Positions 35,889 through 47,082 are shown, numbered from the stretch's first letter. The stretch: DNA of 64,000 nucleotides from Adenophora triphylla var. japonica (GCA_022495995.1 JAFEMH010007534.1:22229-86228), one strand, 5' to 3'. Notes: generated by a model not told the origin, from the letters alone. Translations and numbers: made by a program.

Positions 35889-36178
35889 AGCAGCCAATCT
35901 AATAACTCTTTAACATAAGCCAATGGAAGCAGATTGGCTTTTAAAAAAAAAGAGTCAATAAATATTCAAAATCAAACAAGTAAAGCCCTAGAAATCAATA
36001 ATAACAAAAATGAAACAGAACAAGCATCAAATAACTATTCAATAAATTAAAACAAAAAATTTGAATCATTTAGGCAGAAACGGACATAAAATCAAAAACC
36101 CGTAACGTAAATCGAATGTAAATCAAAAAATTTGAATCATTTGTCAGAAAATTATACTGACAAGGAACTAGAACACGG

Positions 36179-36525
36179 ATGTTGGGGAAGTTAGGAAGAA
36201 ATCACATTCACAACAAATTAACACCCTATCCTCGAATTAGAACTACGTATTTGAAAGAAATCGAAACATTTACCTTGATTAGAGCAAGAGAGAGAAACAC
36301 AGTGGAAGCAGGGGCTGTGAGGACGGACGCCGGTGTGCGAGTGAGACGGCGGCAGCAGCTCGAGATGGAGACGGTGGAGAGGTGGACGGATGACGAAGCT
36401 TAAAGGCGGTGTGGATAGGGTGAACGGCGGCGGTGTGAGAGCGAGGGAAGAGAGAGAGATAAGCTCGTCGGGTAGAGAGAGATAGCGGGAAGAGAGAGAG
36501 GGAAATAAAACGTAAATTATTTCAG
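36179..36525 (-). other. Candidate CACTA leader exon and promoter region, copy 2
   Basis: Second copy of 33848-34190 with few substitutions. Both open frames of copy 1 are kept. Which copy, if any, is used as the transcript start cannot be told from sequence. Confidence 0.4.
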
Positions 36526-36549
36526 AGAGGAAAAATTAATATTTATAAT

Positions 36550-36660
36550 TAACACCAGCGACGGAATATTCCGCCGCTAAATATTAATTATAGCGGCGGA
36601 ATTTAAATTCAGACTCTAGAATCAATATTTAGCGGCGGAATATTTCGTCGCTGAGGTTAA
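36550..36660. repeat. Internal CACTA subterminal repeats, copy 2
   Basis: AGCGACGGAATATTCCGCCG and AGCGGCGGAATATTTCGTCG; duplicate of 34220-34325. Confidence 0.8.
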
Positions 36661-36797
36661 TTAATTTTAATTTAATATAAAATATGAAAATTATTTTAAA
36701 TATCATTATTTTTATTTATATAAAACATGAAAATTATTTTAAATTAATCTCAAAAAATAAATATGAGTCAATAAATATTATTTTTGAAAAAAATATA

Positions 36798-37068
36798 CTC
36801 CCTCCGTCCCACTATACTTGACACTTCTTTCCATTTTGGGCCGTCCCACTATACTTGACACCTTCCAAAAATAACCAAGTTTTTATATTTTTATATTCAC
36901 TCTTGATTCTTCTCTTCATTTTCTACCACATATTTATTCAACCAACACTACTATTTACCCCACTCATTCTCTCTCTTCATTTTCCACCACACATTTTTTT
37001 TATTTTATTCTTTTTCCTTGGTTTTTGAACCCACCCCTTGGGTGTCAACTATAGTGGGACGGAGGGAG
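36798..37068. mobile_element. Stowaway-like MITE in duplication unit 2
   Basis: CTCCCTCCGTCCCACTATAC at the left, and the inverted GTATAGTGGGACGGAGGGAG type end at the right. TA on both sides (36796-36797, 37069-37070). It is absent from the matching place in unit 1 (about 34460), so it arrived after the duplication, or unit 1 lost it. Confidence 0.93.
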
Positions 37069-37217
37069 TAAATAATAAATATTAATTAATTTTAATTTAA
37101 TAAATATCATTGTTTTTAATTATATTAAACATGAAAATTATTTTGAATAAAATTTATTTTAAATTACTCTCAAAAAAATAAATATGAGTCAATAAATATT
37201 ATTTTTGAAAAATAAAT

Positions 37218-38932
37218 AAACCCTAACCCCTAAACCTAAACCCTAAATCCTAACCCCTAAACCCTAACCCCTAAATCCTTAACCCTAAACCCTAAACCCT
37301 AAACCCTAAACCCTAACCCCTAACCCCTAACCCCTAAACCCTAACCCCTAAATCCTAAACCCTAACCCCTAACCCCTAAACCCTAAACCCTAAACCCTAA
37401 ACCCTACACCCTACACCATAAATCTTAAACCTCTAACCCCTAAACCCTAAACACCATATTACTATACACTTATACCACTTATGCCACTATACCACTATAC
37501 CAAGCTATACCACATACACTAACCCCTAACCACTATGCACTATACACTATACCATATACACTATACCACTATACCACTATATACTGTATACACTATACCA
37601 CCTATATGCCATGCCACATGCCACATGCCACACAGCGGCTGTTATACCACATACACTTATACACATACCATATATACCACTAAACCACATACACTATACC
37701 ACATATCTCTATACACTATACCTATCACATGCCACTATACCACTATACTGCATACATTTATGCCACATACCCTATATGCCACTATACCACATATCTGTAT
37801 ACCATATACCCTATACCACTATCTGTTTATACCACTATACCTATACTATACTGTTTATACATTATACCATATACCTATACACTATACCACTTATCTCATA
37901 CCCTATACACTATACCCTATACCTATACCATATACACTATATCCTGTACCCTATATCCTATGCATACCACTATCTATATCCTATACACTATGTTATACCT
38001 ATACCATATAATATACCTCTAAACCCATATACCACTATACCCTATCCCTATACCACTATAACGCTACATAGTGTATAGTGTATAAGTATAGGGTATAGCC
38101 TTGCATGTACAGGTATAGTGCATATAGTGTATAAGTATAGTGTATAGAGTATAAGTATAGTGTATAGGATATAGTGTATAGGGTATGTGTATAGGTATGT
38201 ATAGTGGTATAGGTTTAGTGGTATATGTATAGTGTATAGATAGTATATGGTATAGTGTATAATAGTATAGTGTATAGGTATAGTGTTTAGTGGTTTGTGG
38301 CATAGTGTATAGGGTATAGGGTATAGTGTATATTGTAAAGTGTATAGTATTTAGGGTATAGGGTATATGGTATAGTGTATAGGTATAGATATGTATATAG
38401 GGTATGGTATAATAAAGTATACGGCATATAGTGTATAGTGTATAGAGTATAGGGTATAGGGTATATTGTATAGTGTTTAGGGTATAGGGTATATGGTATA
38501 GTGTATAGGATATAGGGTATAGGGTATAAGGTATAGTGTATAGGGTATATGGTATAGTGTATAGGGTATAGGATATATGGTAGTGTATAGGGTATAGGGT
38601 ATAGTGTATAGGGTATAGGGTATAGTGTATAGGGTATAGTGTATAGGGTATAGGGTATAGTGTATAGGGTTTAGGGTATATGGTATAGTGTATAGTGTAT
38701 AGGGTATAGTGTATAGGGTATAGGGTATAGGGTATAGTGTATAGGGTATAGTGTATAGGGTATAGTGTTTAGGGTTTAGGGGTTAGGGTTTTGGGTTTAG
38801 GGTGTAGGGTTTGGGATATAGGGTGTAGGGTTTAGGGTTTAGGGGTTAGGGGTTAGGGGTTAGGGGTTAGGGTTTAGGGTTTAGGGTTTAGGGGTTAGGG
38901 GTTAGGGGTTAGGGTTTAGGGTTTAGGGTTTA
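37218..38932. repeat. Telomere-like repeat palindrome 2
   Basis: 37218-37450 is CCCTAAA/CCCCTAA. Then come degenerate CTATACCA/CATGCCA repeats to about 38065, a switch to GTGTATAGTGTATAAGTATAGG, and finally TTTAGGG/TTAGGGG to 38932. The overall layout is the same as palindrome 1 but it is about 1.7 kb and more diverged in the middle. Long open frames here (37535-38078) come only from the repeat. Confidence 0.93.
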
Positions 38933-39164
38933 AAATAATTTTATTTAAAATAATTTTCATATTATATATAATTAAAAACAATGATATTTATTAAATTAAA
39001 ATTAATTAATATTTATGATTTATTTATTTTTTCAAAAATAATATTTATTGACTCATACTTATTTTTTTTAGAGTAATTTAAAATAATTTTCATGTTTTAT
39101 ATAAATAAAAATAATGATATTTATTAAATTATAATTAATTAAAAAAATAAAAAATATTTAATTT

Positions 39165-39576
39165 TCACCGACGGAATATTTTCGCCGCTGATAAATTAAT
39201 TTTTTTTAATTTATCAGCGGCGGAAATATTTCGTCGGTGTATTATTTTAAAAAAAAATAAAAAATATTTAATTTTCACCGACGGAATAATTCCGTCGCTG
39301 ATAAATAAAAAAATAAAAATAATAACTTTTCACCGGCGGAATAATTTCGTCGCTGATAAAGAACTAGCGACGAAATATTTCGTCGGTAAATCATGCGCCA
39401 AAATAGTGGCGGTAATGAAACGAATATTCGAGGAATATTCGTTTTAGCGACGAAATTTAGCGACGAAATTAAATTCCGTCGGTAAATTTGACGCCAAAAT
39501 CATTCCGTCGCTATAGCATAATTTCCGTCGCTCGTCGCTGTTGATTCCGTCGCTAAAGCACCAGTTTCTGGTAGTG
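39165..39576. repeat. CACTA subterminal repeats (biological 5' end)
   Basis: Repeated CACCGACGGAAT(A/T)ATTCCGTCG, GCGACGAAATTTAGCGACGA and similar motifs in both orientations up to the terminal GGTAGTG. They mirror 7358-7975. Confidence 0.88.
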
Positions 39577-41010
39577 AGAAGAGGTCTTATAAGCTTTTGA
39601 GTCTCTTAAAAAAGCGCTAAGAAGAACAGCAGGCTTGGATGGTAGACACCATGCATTGCCGAGGGATAGTTGCAGTCCCCAAACTAGATGGGACCTTTGT
39701 TCTTATAGAAGAAGAGGATGTGCCAGCTCCCTCAGCCTCTCAGAATTACCAGCAAGTCCCTCCCCCATCAAGCTATGGATATACAGTGATGTAGAGCAAT
39801 TCTCGCTCAAATCTTCATATGAACATCAATCAAACAACTCCAACTTTCCAACCTTAGTACAACTAGTTTCCTGGCCCCGCTCCTCAAACTCAGTATCACC
39901 AACACACTTATGGGCCTGGTTCCTCAGATTCTAATGCTTTTCAATAACTATAGGGTTCATTCCTTTGCCTCCTTATGAACCTAGAAGCTATAATCTGAAG
40001 CCACAGTGCCAGCCAGGAGCAGACAATCCGAACAGATATCCAGATGTTTCAAACTTGCCACCTTTCAAACTGCCTCTTGGCACCAATGAAGCGTCCCTCA
40101 ATTCCCAAGCATGGTCCAATGTGGTCTAGATACTCGTATCCTTGGCTCTGGTTTCGGCAATCAAGGGTACGGGCACGTATACACCCACTTGCCTCCTCAG
40201 GATTCCTGAGTGGCGATTCCATCAACTAATGCCCTCCATCTTTGGGTTCCACCTAAGGAACCGAAAAATATAACCCCTCCTAATGATCCCCATGTGGCTT
40301 GGTTAGTCGAACAGGTGAAAGAGATGCAAGGAACGATTGTTAGTTCCCTAAATGATTCGCTCATGCCTACAAATCCAAGCAAGGTAGTGCCCATTCCCCC
40401 AAAATTCAGAATGCCAGAGATGGAAAGTTTTGATGGGACGGAGTGTCCAAAAACCCACATCAATACCTACGTTTTAGGTATGAGATCCAAGGGCGCCACC
40501 CATCAGCAATTGGTGGATCACTTCCAACATTCCTTGAAATCTACAGCTTTGAGGTGGTTCCTCAATGTAAAGGCAGAAAATCCGTTCCACTTGGGAACAA
40601 ATAAGCGATGTCTTTTTAGAGAATTACTATGCTAATCTCAAATGGGAGACAAACCGGCATGAACTACAAGCCACCGAGCAAAAAGATGATGAGCTGATAG
40701 GGGAATTCTACAAAAGATGGAACTGGAAGTTAAGCGAAATAATGGATCCTCTATCTACGGAAGAATATATGGGCATCTTCCACTCTTGCCTTAAGCCATC
40801 CTTGAGGGCTCTGATGAGTCACCACTTCTATCGTGATCTTCGTGCCATGGTCAACGCCGGGATAAAATTTTAAAAAACTTCGAGTGAGCAGAAAGCTGTA
40901 GCCAGTTCTGCTCCTTCTCATCGTTACAGGGCAGCCCCGCCCAATCCATCATTTGCACCAAGAAAAAGGAAAGAGGTTACATGAGCGGTCCATTATATTA
41001 AGAATGGAAT
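39577..41010 (+). pseudogene. Gag of retrotransposon A (resumes after the CACTA insertion)
   Basis: After the AGA target duplication the gag-leader frame continues, parallel to C (TAGACACCATG at 39645 and 49978). The capsid region reads HVAWLVEQVKEMQGTIVSSL, PKFRMPEMESFDGTECPKTH and STALRWFLNVKAEN, then after a frameshift near 40590 ISDVFLENYYANL and EFYKRWNWKLSEIMDPLSTE. This is the retrotrans_gag fold that forms the virus-like particle. Several stops and shifts. Confidence 0.85.
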
Positions 41011-41089
41011 CAAGGGAATTCTTGATCAAGAACCTCCAAGAAATAACGGTCTCCTCGGCAGCAGCGCTTCCAGCATTTTGACAATCTCG

Positions 41090-41820
41090 AGATGCCCCTA
41101 AGCCAAGTCTTCGAGGGGGCTGGTGAAACTAAACATGCTTAAGCCTCTTGAGAACTGTCAACCAAGGAATCCCAATGCTAACCTGGATATGAGCAAATGA
41201 TGTGCTTTTCATAATTATCCCAGCCACACAACCGATAATTGCATAGTACTCAAGCAAGTGGTTGATAACGGTTTGTCAGTCAACATCCTCACTACACGCA
41301 TGATGAGACTGTTAAGAATCGAGTATTCCCAGCTGAACCTTCTTCCCGAATGCTCCAAGCTTTCGAATCCTCATCCCACACCGTTGTGGGGGTGGTAACC
41401 TTAGACCTCCAATTTGATAAGCAAAAAGAGTAAGTGGAGTTCCAGGTGATGGAAATTGATTCCGTCTTCACCGCCTTACTGGGGCATCCCTGGCTACACC
41501 AGATTAAGGGAGTTGCATCAACCCTGCACAAATGCGTAAAGTTTATCAACATCAAAGGAAATCTCAAAGTGATCCACGGGAATAACATGATGGAACAATC
41601 CCGGGGAACAGACTATGACCCGGAGGAAGGTCCTGATATGACCGAATACTACCTGGCAGATGAGGCTCTAGATATGATCGAGTACGAAAGGGATCCTAGC
41701 ATCAATGCAGTAAGGTTTGATGAATCAGAATCCAAGGAAGTCATGAGCCAAGAAGGGCAACCAGACCAGTGCTACTATGAGGAATGTATAAAGGCCTCAC
41801 CGAAAATCTCCACTAAGTAA
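41090..41820 (+). pseudogene. Gag knuckle fused to protease by deletion, element A
   Basis: CAFHNYPSHTTDNCIVLKQV (41210) is a degenerate gag zinc-knuckle region, followed at once by DNGLSVNILTTRMMRLLRIE (41268), which belongs to the retropepsin active-site region. In C these two lie about 450 bp apart, so A has lost the sequence between them. The protease C-terminus follows (EFQVMEIDSVFTALLGHPWL, 41434) and an acidic tail (YDPEEGPDMTEYYLADEALD). Confidence 0.75.
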
Positions 41821-43470
41821 GCATGCCTACTACTAATGCTTTGAGATTTGTCATCCCCCAAGTGCACGCACTTAGATCCTAGGAAGATGGTTACGGCATC
41901 ATACTCAAGTTCAACATTCCGTTAATCGATTTGGAGGAAAGATGGAGCAATGTTCTTTGGAATCCGTTCAAGGATGGAAGGATAGCATGTCCTAACGATT
42001 CAGATTTCGTAAATGTGATCCAAGCGAGGACCTTCTCTGCACGAACATATTTCCTAACAGTGGTCGATGTCAGCAGGAATAGACTCGAACATGAAGAATG
42101 CCTCGCTATCCTAGAAAAGGTCCTCCATGACCTTTATCATCAAGTATCCTCGGGATCTGGTAATGGCACTAACAAAAGGATGGAAAGTATGCTTTCCAAT
42201 GAACATCAAGTTATCCCTTCAGTTTGGCTTGAGGTTGAAGAAGAGATGAACCAATCCCATAGGATGGTATTAATTAGAAAGTGGCTATCCGAACCTTCAC
42301 CACATGTGGTGCTTAGAAGGAGTGAGCATCCCGAAGCTGCAGGAAATGCTTGGAGAGCGCACAATGAATACCCAAAGGCAGACCTGGCTCAACTCGAGTA
42401 CGATATGAAAGAATTCAGAATTAGATCACCCTCTGAATGTCTAGAAGAAACTTTAGTCCAGTCTGAATGGAGGAATTTCATGGGGAACAATCCTTCAAAA
42501 AATAACCAGAATGAGATAGACGAAGAGGACGATGTCATCCTTTGTAAAGGATCATATCAAGGTCATGAGCATTTTTGCTACATGATATGTTGGAAGGAAC
42601 TTCGTGAGACGACTAATACCCAAAATATCGTGAAACCTCAACCCTTATCTTGGGATCAAAACAGCTACCAAACCCCCGATAAAAGCAATAACAGTCAATG
42701 AGATGAGGAATAGTGTTTGATCGTATGCTAACCGGAGCCCATCTTTGTCTATGACGTAATTGAAAGTAACTAGCAAGGAAAGGGTAAATCCTGAAGTAAA
42801 CGTGCTAACTCGTTCTGGCCAAATTCCTGTAAATCCCCCAAGGATTGCCAAAAGGCCAGTAATGCCAGAGCCTCGAACCGAAAAGGGCCCCTACGCCAAT
42901 GAAATCGAAGTGTTTGATCCCAAGGGAGAGGACCTGATCCTGACCCAGTTAAAGCGCACTCAAGCCAACATCTCCCTCTAGTCTTTGCTCACTTCCTCCT
43001 ATCCTCATAATATCAAGCTGGAAGAAAGTCTGGCCCGGACCATGGTTCCAATCAATGTGACCCCGGACAAAGCAGTACAAATGATCGGCAATGTCCACTA
43101 CGGGAACATTATCCCCTTCACAGACCTTGACTGTCGAAGTTTGGGGCTAATCATAATGAGCCTTTCTACATTACCATTCAGCTTGATGAACAACGCCTCC
43201 CTCGGGTCTTAGTGTATGGAGGATCAGCCATGAATGTCCTCCCTGCTAAAATGATGGATCTATTGAGGATCAAGCCTACAAATTTAAAACCTTCAGCCAG
43301 ACTATCAAGGCCTACGACTTGACGTCTTGTGCAGTTTTGGGGATAGTTACTTTCAATCATTGGTTTGGACTGACCCCTCGTTTCTTAGAGTCTAGCTTCA
43401 AGAATTGTCCGGAGTCTGTTGTATTTGAGTTCGAGTCTCTCAAGTCATCTGACGGCCTTAGGCTTGAGAT
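41821..43470 (+). pseudogene. Second retropepsin-like region of element A
   Basis: After a frame at 41931-42701 without known domain (acidic, EEDDVILCKGSYQG) and one at 42760-42981 (NEIEVFDPKGEDLILTQLKR), a second protease-like domain reads HNEPFYITIQLDEQRLPRVL (about 43150) and VYGGSAMNVLPAKMMDLLRI (43216). The usual catalytic DNGS/DTGS is YGGS here, so the aspartate is gone. Element C lacks this segment. Confidence 0.65.
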
Positions 43471-43763
43471 TACGAGTTTGTAGCAGACACTGTATTTCCA
43501 TATGCTTTGAATGAAAAATTTGACCTTTTTGAGTATTCCCTCATTGCCACTTTAACGAATGATAAATTAACTAATAAATCAGGAATAGTTAATAATGATT
43601 CACTTGATAAAGATGCAGACACACTAAATGAGCAATACATTACATAAATCTTTGAATATGTTGTTGAGCAAGAGGAAAATTGTGCCCAAGCCGTCGAGGA
43701 TGTTTTAACCAAAATGAATTTGGGGACTGCTGAAGAGCCCAAAGAGACGCAAGTTGGAGGCTT
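43471..43763 (+). pseudogene. Gag-pol linker of element A, cut by element D
   Basis: YALNEKFDLFEYSLIATLTN and MNLGTAEEPKETQVGGF match the linker before RT in C (53236-53510) and B (27080). RT would follow, but element D starts at 43764 with TGTAGC. The rest of A is not in this window. Confidence 0.75.
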
Positions 43764-44725
43764 CTGTAGCGATTGCGGAGTTTATTCCTCCATTTTATTT
43801 TTATTTCGTTTTGAGTCGCCACCTATATTATTATGAGGAAAATATAGAAAAAACCTTTTTAATAAAAAGATTTGGGTTCAGGGCTTAAGTGATGGATTTG
43901 GAAGGTCAAGGAGCACTGCATCCACCCAATCTGAAGATCGGTCTTGCTAAAAGGGGTTTTTTCAAATAAATACTTTTAAAAGAAATAAATAAAACCATTT
44001 AATTAGATTAAATGGAATGTTGGATCAATTACTTTGAGACCGTCTCCATGATTTGGAGAGGCTCTAGGCCGATCCTAGATTCGTGTATTATACCACTCTA
44101 ACAATCAATTAGAACGAGTAAAAAAGTAAAGGAAGATTACCTTTATGTCGAGAAGGGATTCAGACAGAGTTTCACCTCAATCCTAGGCTTGGATTTCGAT
44201 GTTCGTTGATCAACATGGTTGATAAACAAACTTTAAGTGTTTGTTTAAGAGTGATTTACATGAATCTTTTAAGGAGAGAAACCAGTAAATGTGTGTGTTG
44301 TGTTATTGATCGGGGATCCAGGACCTCTGAAATACTGAAAGTCATCAAGTATTTATAGGAGTTTTAGGAGACTCAAGTGGATTGGGATTCCTCCCAAGGA
44401 AGCTTCTAGAACTCTAAGTTCAGTACAGACCCGGATTAGAAGAGTTATCAAGAAAAGAGGTTGAAATCGACAAGGAAAGTGATTCTGTACATCCTACAGA
44501 AGGTTAGTCTCACGCGAGACACGCCATGTCCCGCGCGGGACAAGGCTTCACAAAGGACATATTAGTTCTCCCCTTGTTATCTCGTATGCAATTCAGTCCA
44601 AACTAACGCCCGTTAGTCAAAACTTAACGAAACATGACAAAATGGTGGATTTCTACTCCAAAACCAAAGGCGAGACTTAGAGTGGTATAACTCTGCCATG
44701 ATAGGTTCATAATGGGGTGTCTACA
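43764..44725 (-). repeat. 3' LTR of D
   Basis: It starts TGTAGACACCCCATTATG (44725, minus) and ends CGCTACA (43764). It contains GAGTCGCCACCTATATTA near its end, and a TATA box at 44350-44357 (minus, CCTATAAATACTTG). A second LTR is not in view, so boundaries rest on TG..CA ends, the polypurine tract and the break in element A. Confidence 0.8.
44507..44545. promoter_or_regulatory. Paired palindromes in the D LTR U3
   Basis: GTCTCACGCGAGAC (44507-44520, near-palindrome) and GTCCCGCGCGGGAC (44528-44541, perfect palindrome) followed by AAGG, about 150 bp upstream of the TATA box in element orientation. The pair is repeated internally at 45730-45766. Confidence 0.6.
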
Positions 44726-45729
44726 GAGCCCCTCGACGACAAGTCTTATGGAAGAAGTCATGTCGTTGATAGAAAATACATCATTCTGGACATCGGGATG
44801 GTCGTGCCACACGATTGCCTACGTATCTCTATCGGAGAATCAGACCAAAATATAGTTCGACTCCAAAACACAAAAAGGATGCTTTAGGTATTTTGAAAAT
44901 CGTTTTGAAAATCGAAGAGATTTTATTTTTTTGAAAAGGAAAACTTATACTGAGGAATCAAATCCTGACCCAATTTTGAATATACCTGCCTGCCTGAAGA
45001 TTCATTTGTTTTGGCTCCGAACCTGCAGGGAAAGATGTTAGAAAACAAAGGTTTACATGTCTGGTCCTTCGCATCCTGTTGGTTTTGTGACGATTCGCCT
45101 GTCGGGGCGCTGAATCGGGCTTTTGATGACGATTCACGTGTCGAGGCGTTGAATCGGGCTTTTTGATTGACAATTCACCTGTCAGGGCTCTGAATCAGGC
45201 TTTTGATGATGATTCACCTGTCGGGGCATTGAATCGGGCTTATTGATTGATGATTCACCTGTTGGGGCTCTGAATCGGGCTTTTGATGACGATTCACCTG
45301 TCGGGGCACTGAATCGGGCTTTTGATGATGATTCACCTAACGAGGCGTTGAATCGGGCTTTTGATGGACGATTCACCTGTCGGGGCTCTGAATCGGGCTT
45401 TTGATGACGATTCACCTGTCGGGGCATTGAATCGGGGTTTTGATGGAGTGGTTTACTGTCTTCGACCAACCAAGAGATAATTCGCCTATTTGGGTTCCGA
45501 ATTATGCGGGATGAATTGATCTTTGGATCAATCATTTTGGGTGACTTGACGTTGTATCGGTCAATCACACGTACGCCATGTTCGGCTCGTTCTAAGACTT
45601 GCGGTACCAATTTTTCCACATTTCCTTGCTAGGGTATCACTTTCAAGGGTAAATGTGTCAAAATTTTGAATTTTGACGTTGCGTAGGCGCTTATTGCCGA
45701 GGGCAATTTTGTCTCTTTCCAGTGGGGTT
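44726..45729. other. 3' UTR of D with a 39-41 bp tandem repeat
   Basis: From about 45085 to 45450 nine copies of a 39-41 bp unit, GATTCACCTGTCGGGGC.CT followed by GAATCGGGCTTTTGATGA, run in tandem. The minus strand is open through the repeat and would code PDSxPRQVNRHQK units, but it lies in the non-coding 3' UTR and I do not call it a gene. Confidence 0.85.
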
Positions 45730-45766
45730 GTCTTGCGCAAGACAACGTGTATCGCGCGGGACAAGG
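45730..45766. promoter_or_regulatory. Internal copy of the D LTR palindrome pair, antisense promoter region
   Basis: GTCTTGCGCAAGAC (45730-45743, perfect palindrome) and CGCGCGGGACAAGG (45753-45766, identical to LTR 44532-44545), with nearly the LTR spacing. A TATA-like CATTAAAACC follows at about 45777 and the antisense start codon is at 45934. Confidence 0.55.
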
Positions 45767-45933
45767 TCTGTTGAGGCATTAAAACCAGCAACAGCTTGTT
45801 TATTTCAAACACTCCCATTTTCAAACTCTCTCTTCAAGCTCGAGCCTAGGGTCTTTTCTTCTGAAATTCCTTTGATTTCTTTGATGATTTCTCTTCCTAA
45901 TCAACTTTTCATCTTTCCCCAATTCTATAATCA

Positions 45934-47082
45934 ATGGCCCAAGAACAAAGGAACTCACCATTTGATAGTTATTTGCATGGGAAGGATTATCCTCGCGACG
46001 ACCTCACTTTCGATCGCATGAGGCATATCTCTCATGCTATCCGCGAGGGCTTAGTAAGAATCTATTTCTCAACTCAATCCATGAATGTATTGCATCACTC
46101 CATGTTTAAATCCATTGATTCCTCAAAATTGGATATTTCCTTCCTTTATCAAGAACTAGGTTCATTGTTGATGCATGCTCTGTTTCTCATGTTTTGTTGG
46201 ACTTTGATGATGTATTTGTGTGTACACGAGTGCCCTACACGATTCAGATTGTAGGAGAGATTGATTTGGGTAGCCAAACGCAATATTGGACATAATTTTC
46301 TAGTATGCACGCCAAGTGTTCGATGAAATGCCCCAATGAAAATTTTCTTCTATTTTCTTGGAGTTTTTGCCATAGATGATTTCTGACACTGTTTCTTTGT
46401 CTTTCTCTGTTTTGCAGCCGTATAAATCAACCAAAAAGTGTCGCGGTAGCACGAAGTTTGCCAAAACATTGTAGGACAAAGTTAAAGCCTTGGACGGGGT
46501 CCAAGCTAGGGTGGAGAAGCGGGGCTTCACACTTTCGTGGATAACATCCGCGGGATAAGGCGGACTCCGCAAGCTCTCCAGGCCATTCGGGAGAGATGGT
46601 GGGATACTACCCACACAATTTATCTGCACTTCGGGGAAGCTACTATGACCCCAACTAACTTTCTGGCTATTACCGGGTTGGAGTGTGCCGGCGCTTATCT
46701 TCCGGCGACCGGGGGCTTCAAGCCGGCGGGCCCAGCTGAGTGGAGGCAACTGATTGGTTTTGTTCCTAACAAGATCAAGGGATATGTTGTTGAGCTTGCG
46801 TCTCTTCATGGCTAGATCGAGGCCTACGCTGATAGAGCCAATGCGGTCACGGATCGGGTTGTAAGGGGTTCTCTCTGGTACATCCTATCAGACACCATTT
46901 TTGCTAATCATTTCTCCACGGCTCGTATCGCCCTTCTGGGGAATCTAGAGGATCTTTACTTGGTGAGCACATATGATTGGGGCTCGACCGGTCTAGCTTT
47001 TTGTTATCACGCTATGGATGAGGCGTGTAGGCACACCAAGGATACCATGCAGGGATATTCTCACGCTTGGGAGACATATTTC
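45934..47082 (+). pseudogene. Antisense ORF 1 of D: plant mobile domain protein, broken
   Basis: Exon 1 starts MAQEQRNSPFDSYLHGKDYP (45934) and contains YFSTQSMNVLHHSMFKSIDS. After an intron-like stretch the PMD is clear: TPQALQAIRERWWDTTHTIY, FGEATMTPTNFLAITGLECA and GPAEWRQLIGFVPNKIKGY (46560-46790). A TAG at 46813 breaks the frame, and the same frame continues with NHFSTARIALLGNLEDLYLV. The PMD pattern WWDTTHT..F.GE..(V/M)TPT(D/N)F is shared with C. D is cut by C shortly after, so a second antisense ORF cannot be seen. Confidence 0.75.

Larger units (their letters stand above)
35889..39164. repeat. Tandem duplication in the CACTA 5' region, unit 2, with inverted right arm
   Basis: It repeats unit 1 from its start, then contains a Stowaway MITE absent from unit 1, a second telomere-like palindrome, and beyond it AT-rich blocks (38933-39160) that are the reverse complement of those at 36660-36795 and 37071-37217 (AATAATATTTATTGACTCAT against ATGAGTCAATAAATATTATT). 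So 36540-39240 is one large palindrome centred near 38065 that ends in the CACTA terminus. Confidence 0.85.
7358..39576 (-). mobile_element. CACTA (En/Spm, CMC) transposon, about 32.2 kb including nested insertions
   Basis: The left end is CACTACCAGAAAAACAGG and the right end is its inverted partner, CCAGTTTCTGGTAGTG. A 3-bp target duplication AGA flanks both ends (7355-7357 and 39577-39579), as expected for CACTA elements. It encodes TNP2 and a TNPA-like protein, both on the minus strand, so the biological 5' end is at 39576. Subterminal regions are packed with a CCG(A/C)CGGAAATTTCCGTCG-type repeat. Without retrotransposon B and its TSD it would be about 16.3 kb. It splits the reading frame of retrotransposon A. 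Frameshifts in TNP2 suggest it is no longer autonomous. Confidence 0.95.

Noticed and set aside
37535..38303. Long open frames (up to 158 codons, Y/T/I/P-rich) on both strands
   Set aside because: They are produced by the ACTATACC/TATAGTGT repeats, which lack stop codons in several frames; composition is pure repeat.
45182..45619. Minus-strand 145-codon frame with PDSxPRQVNRHQK repeats
   Set aside because: It is a translation of the non-coding 39-41 bp tandem repeat in the 3' UTR of D.
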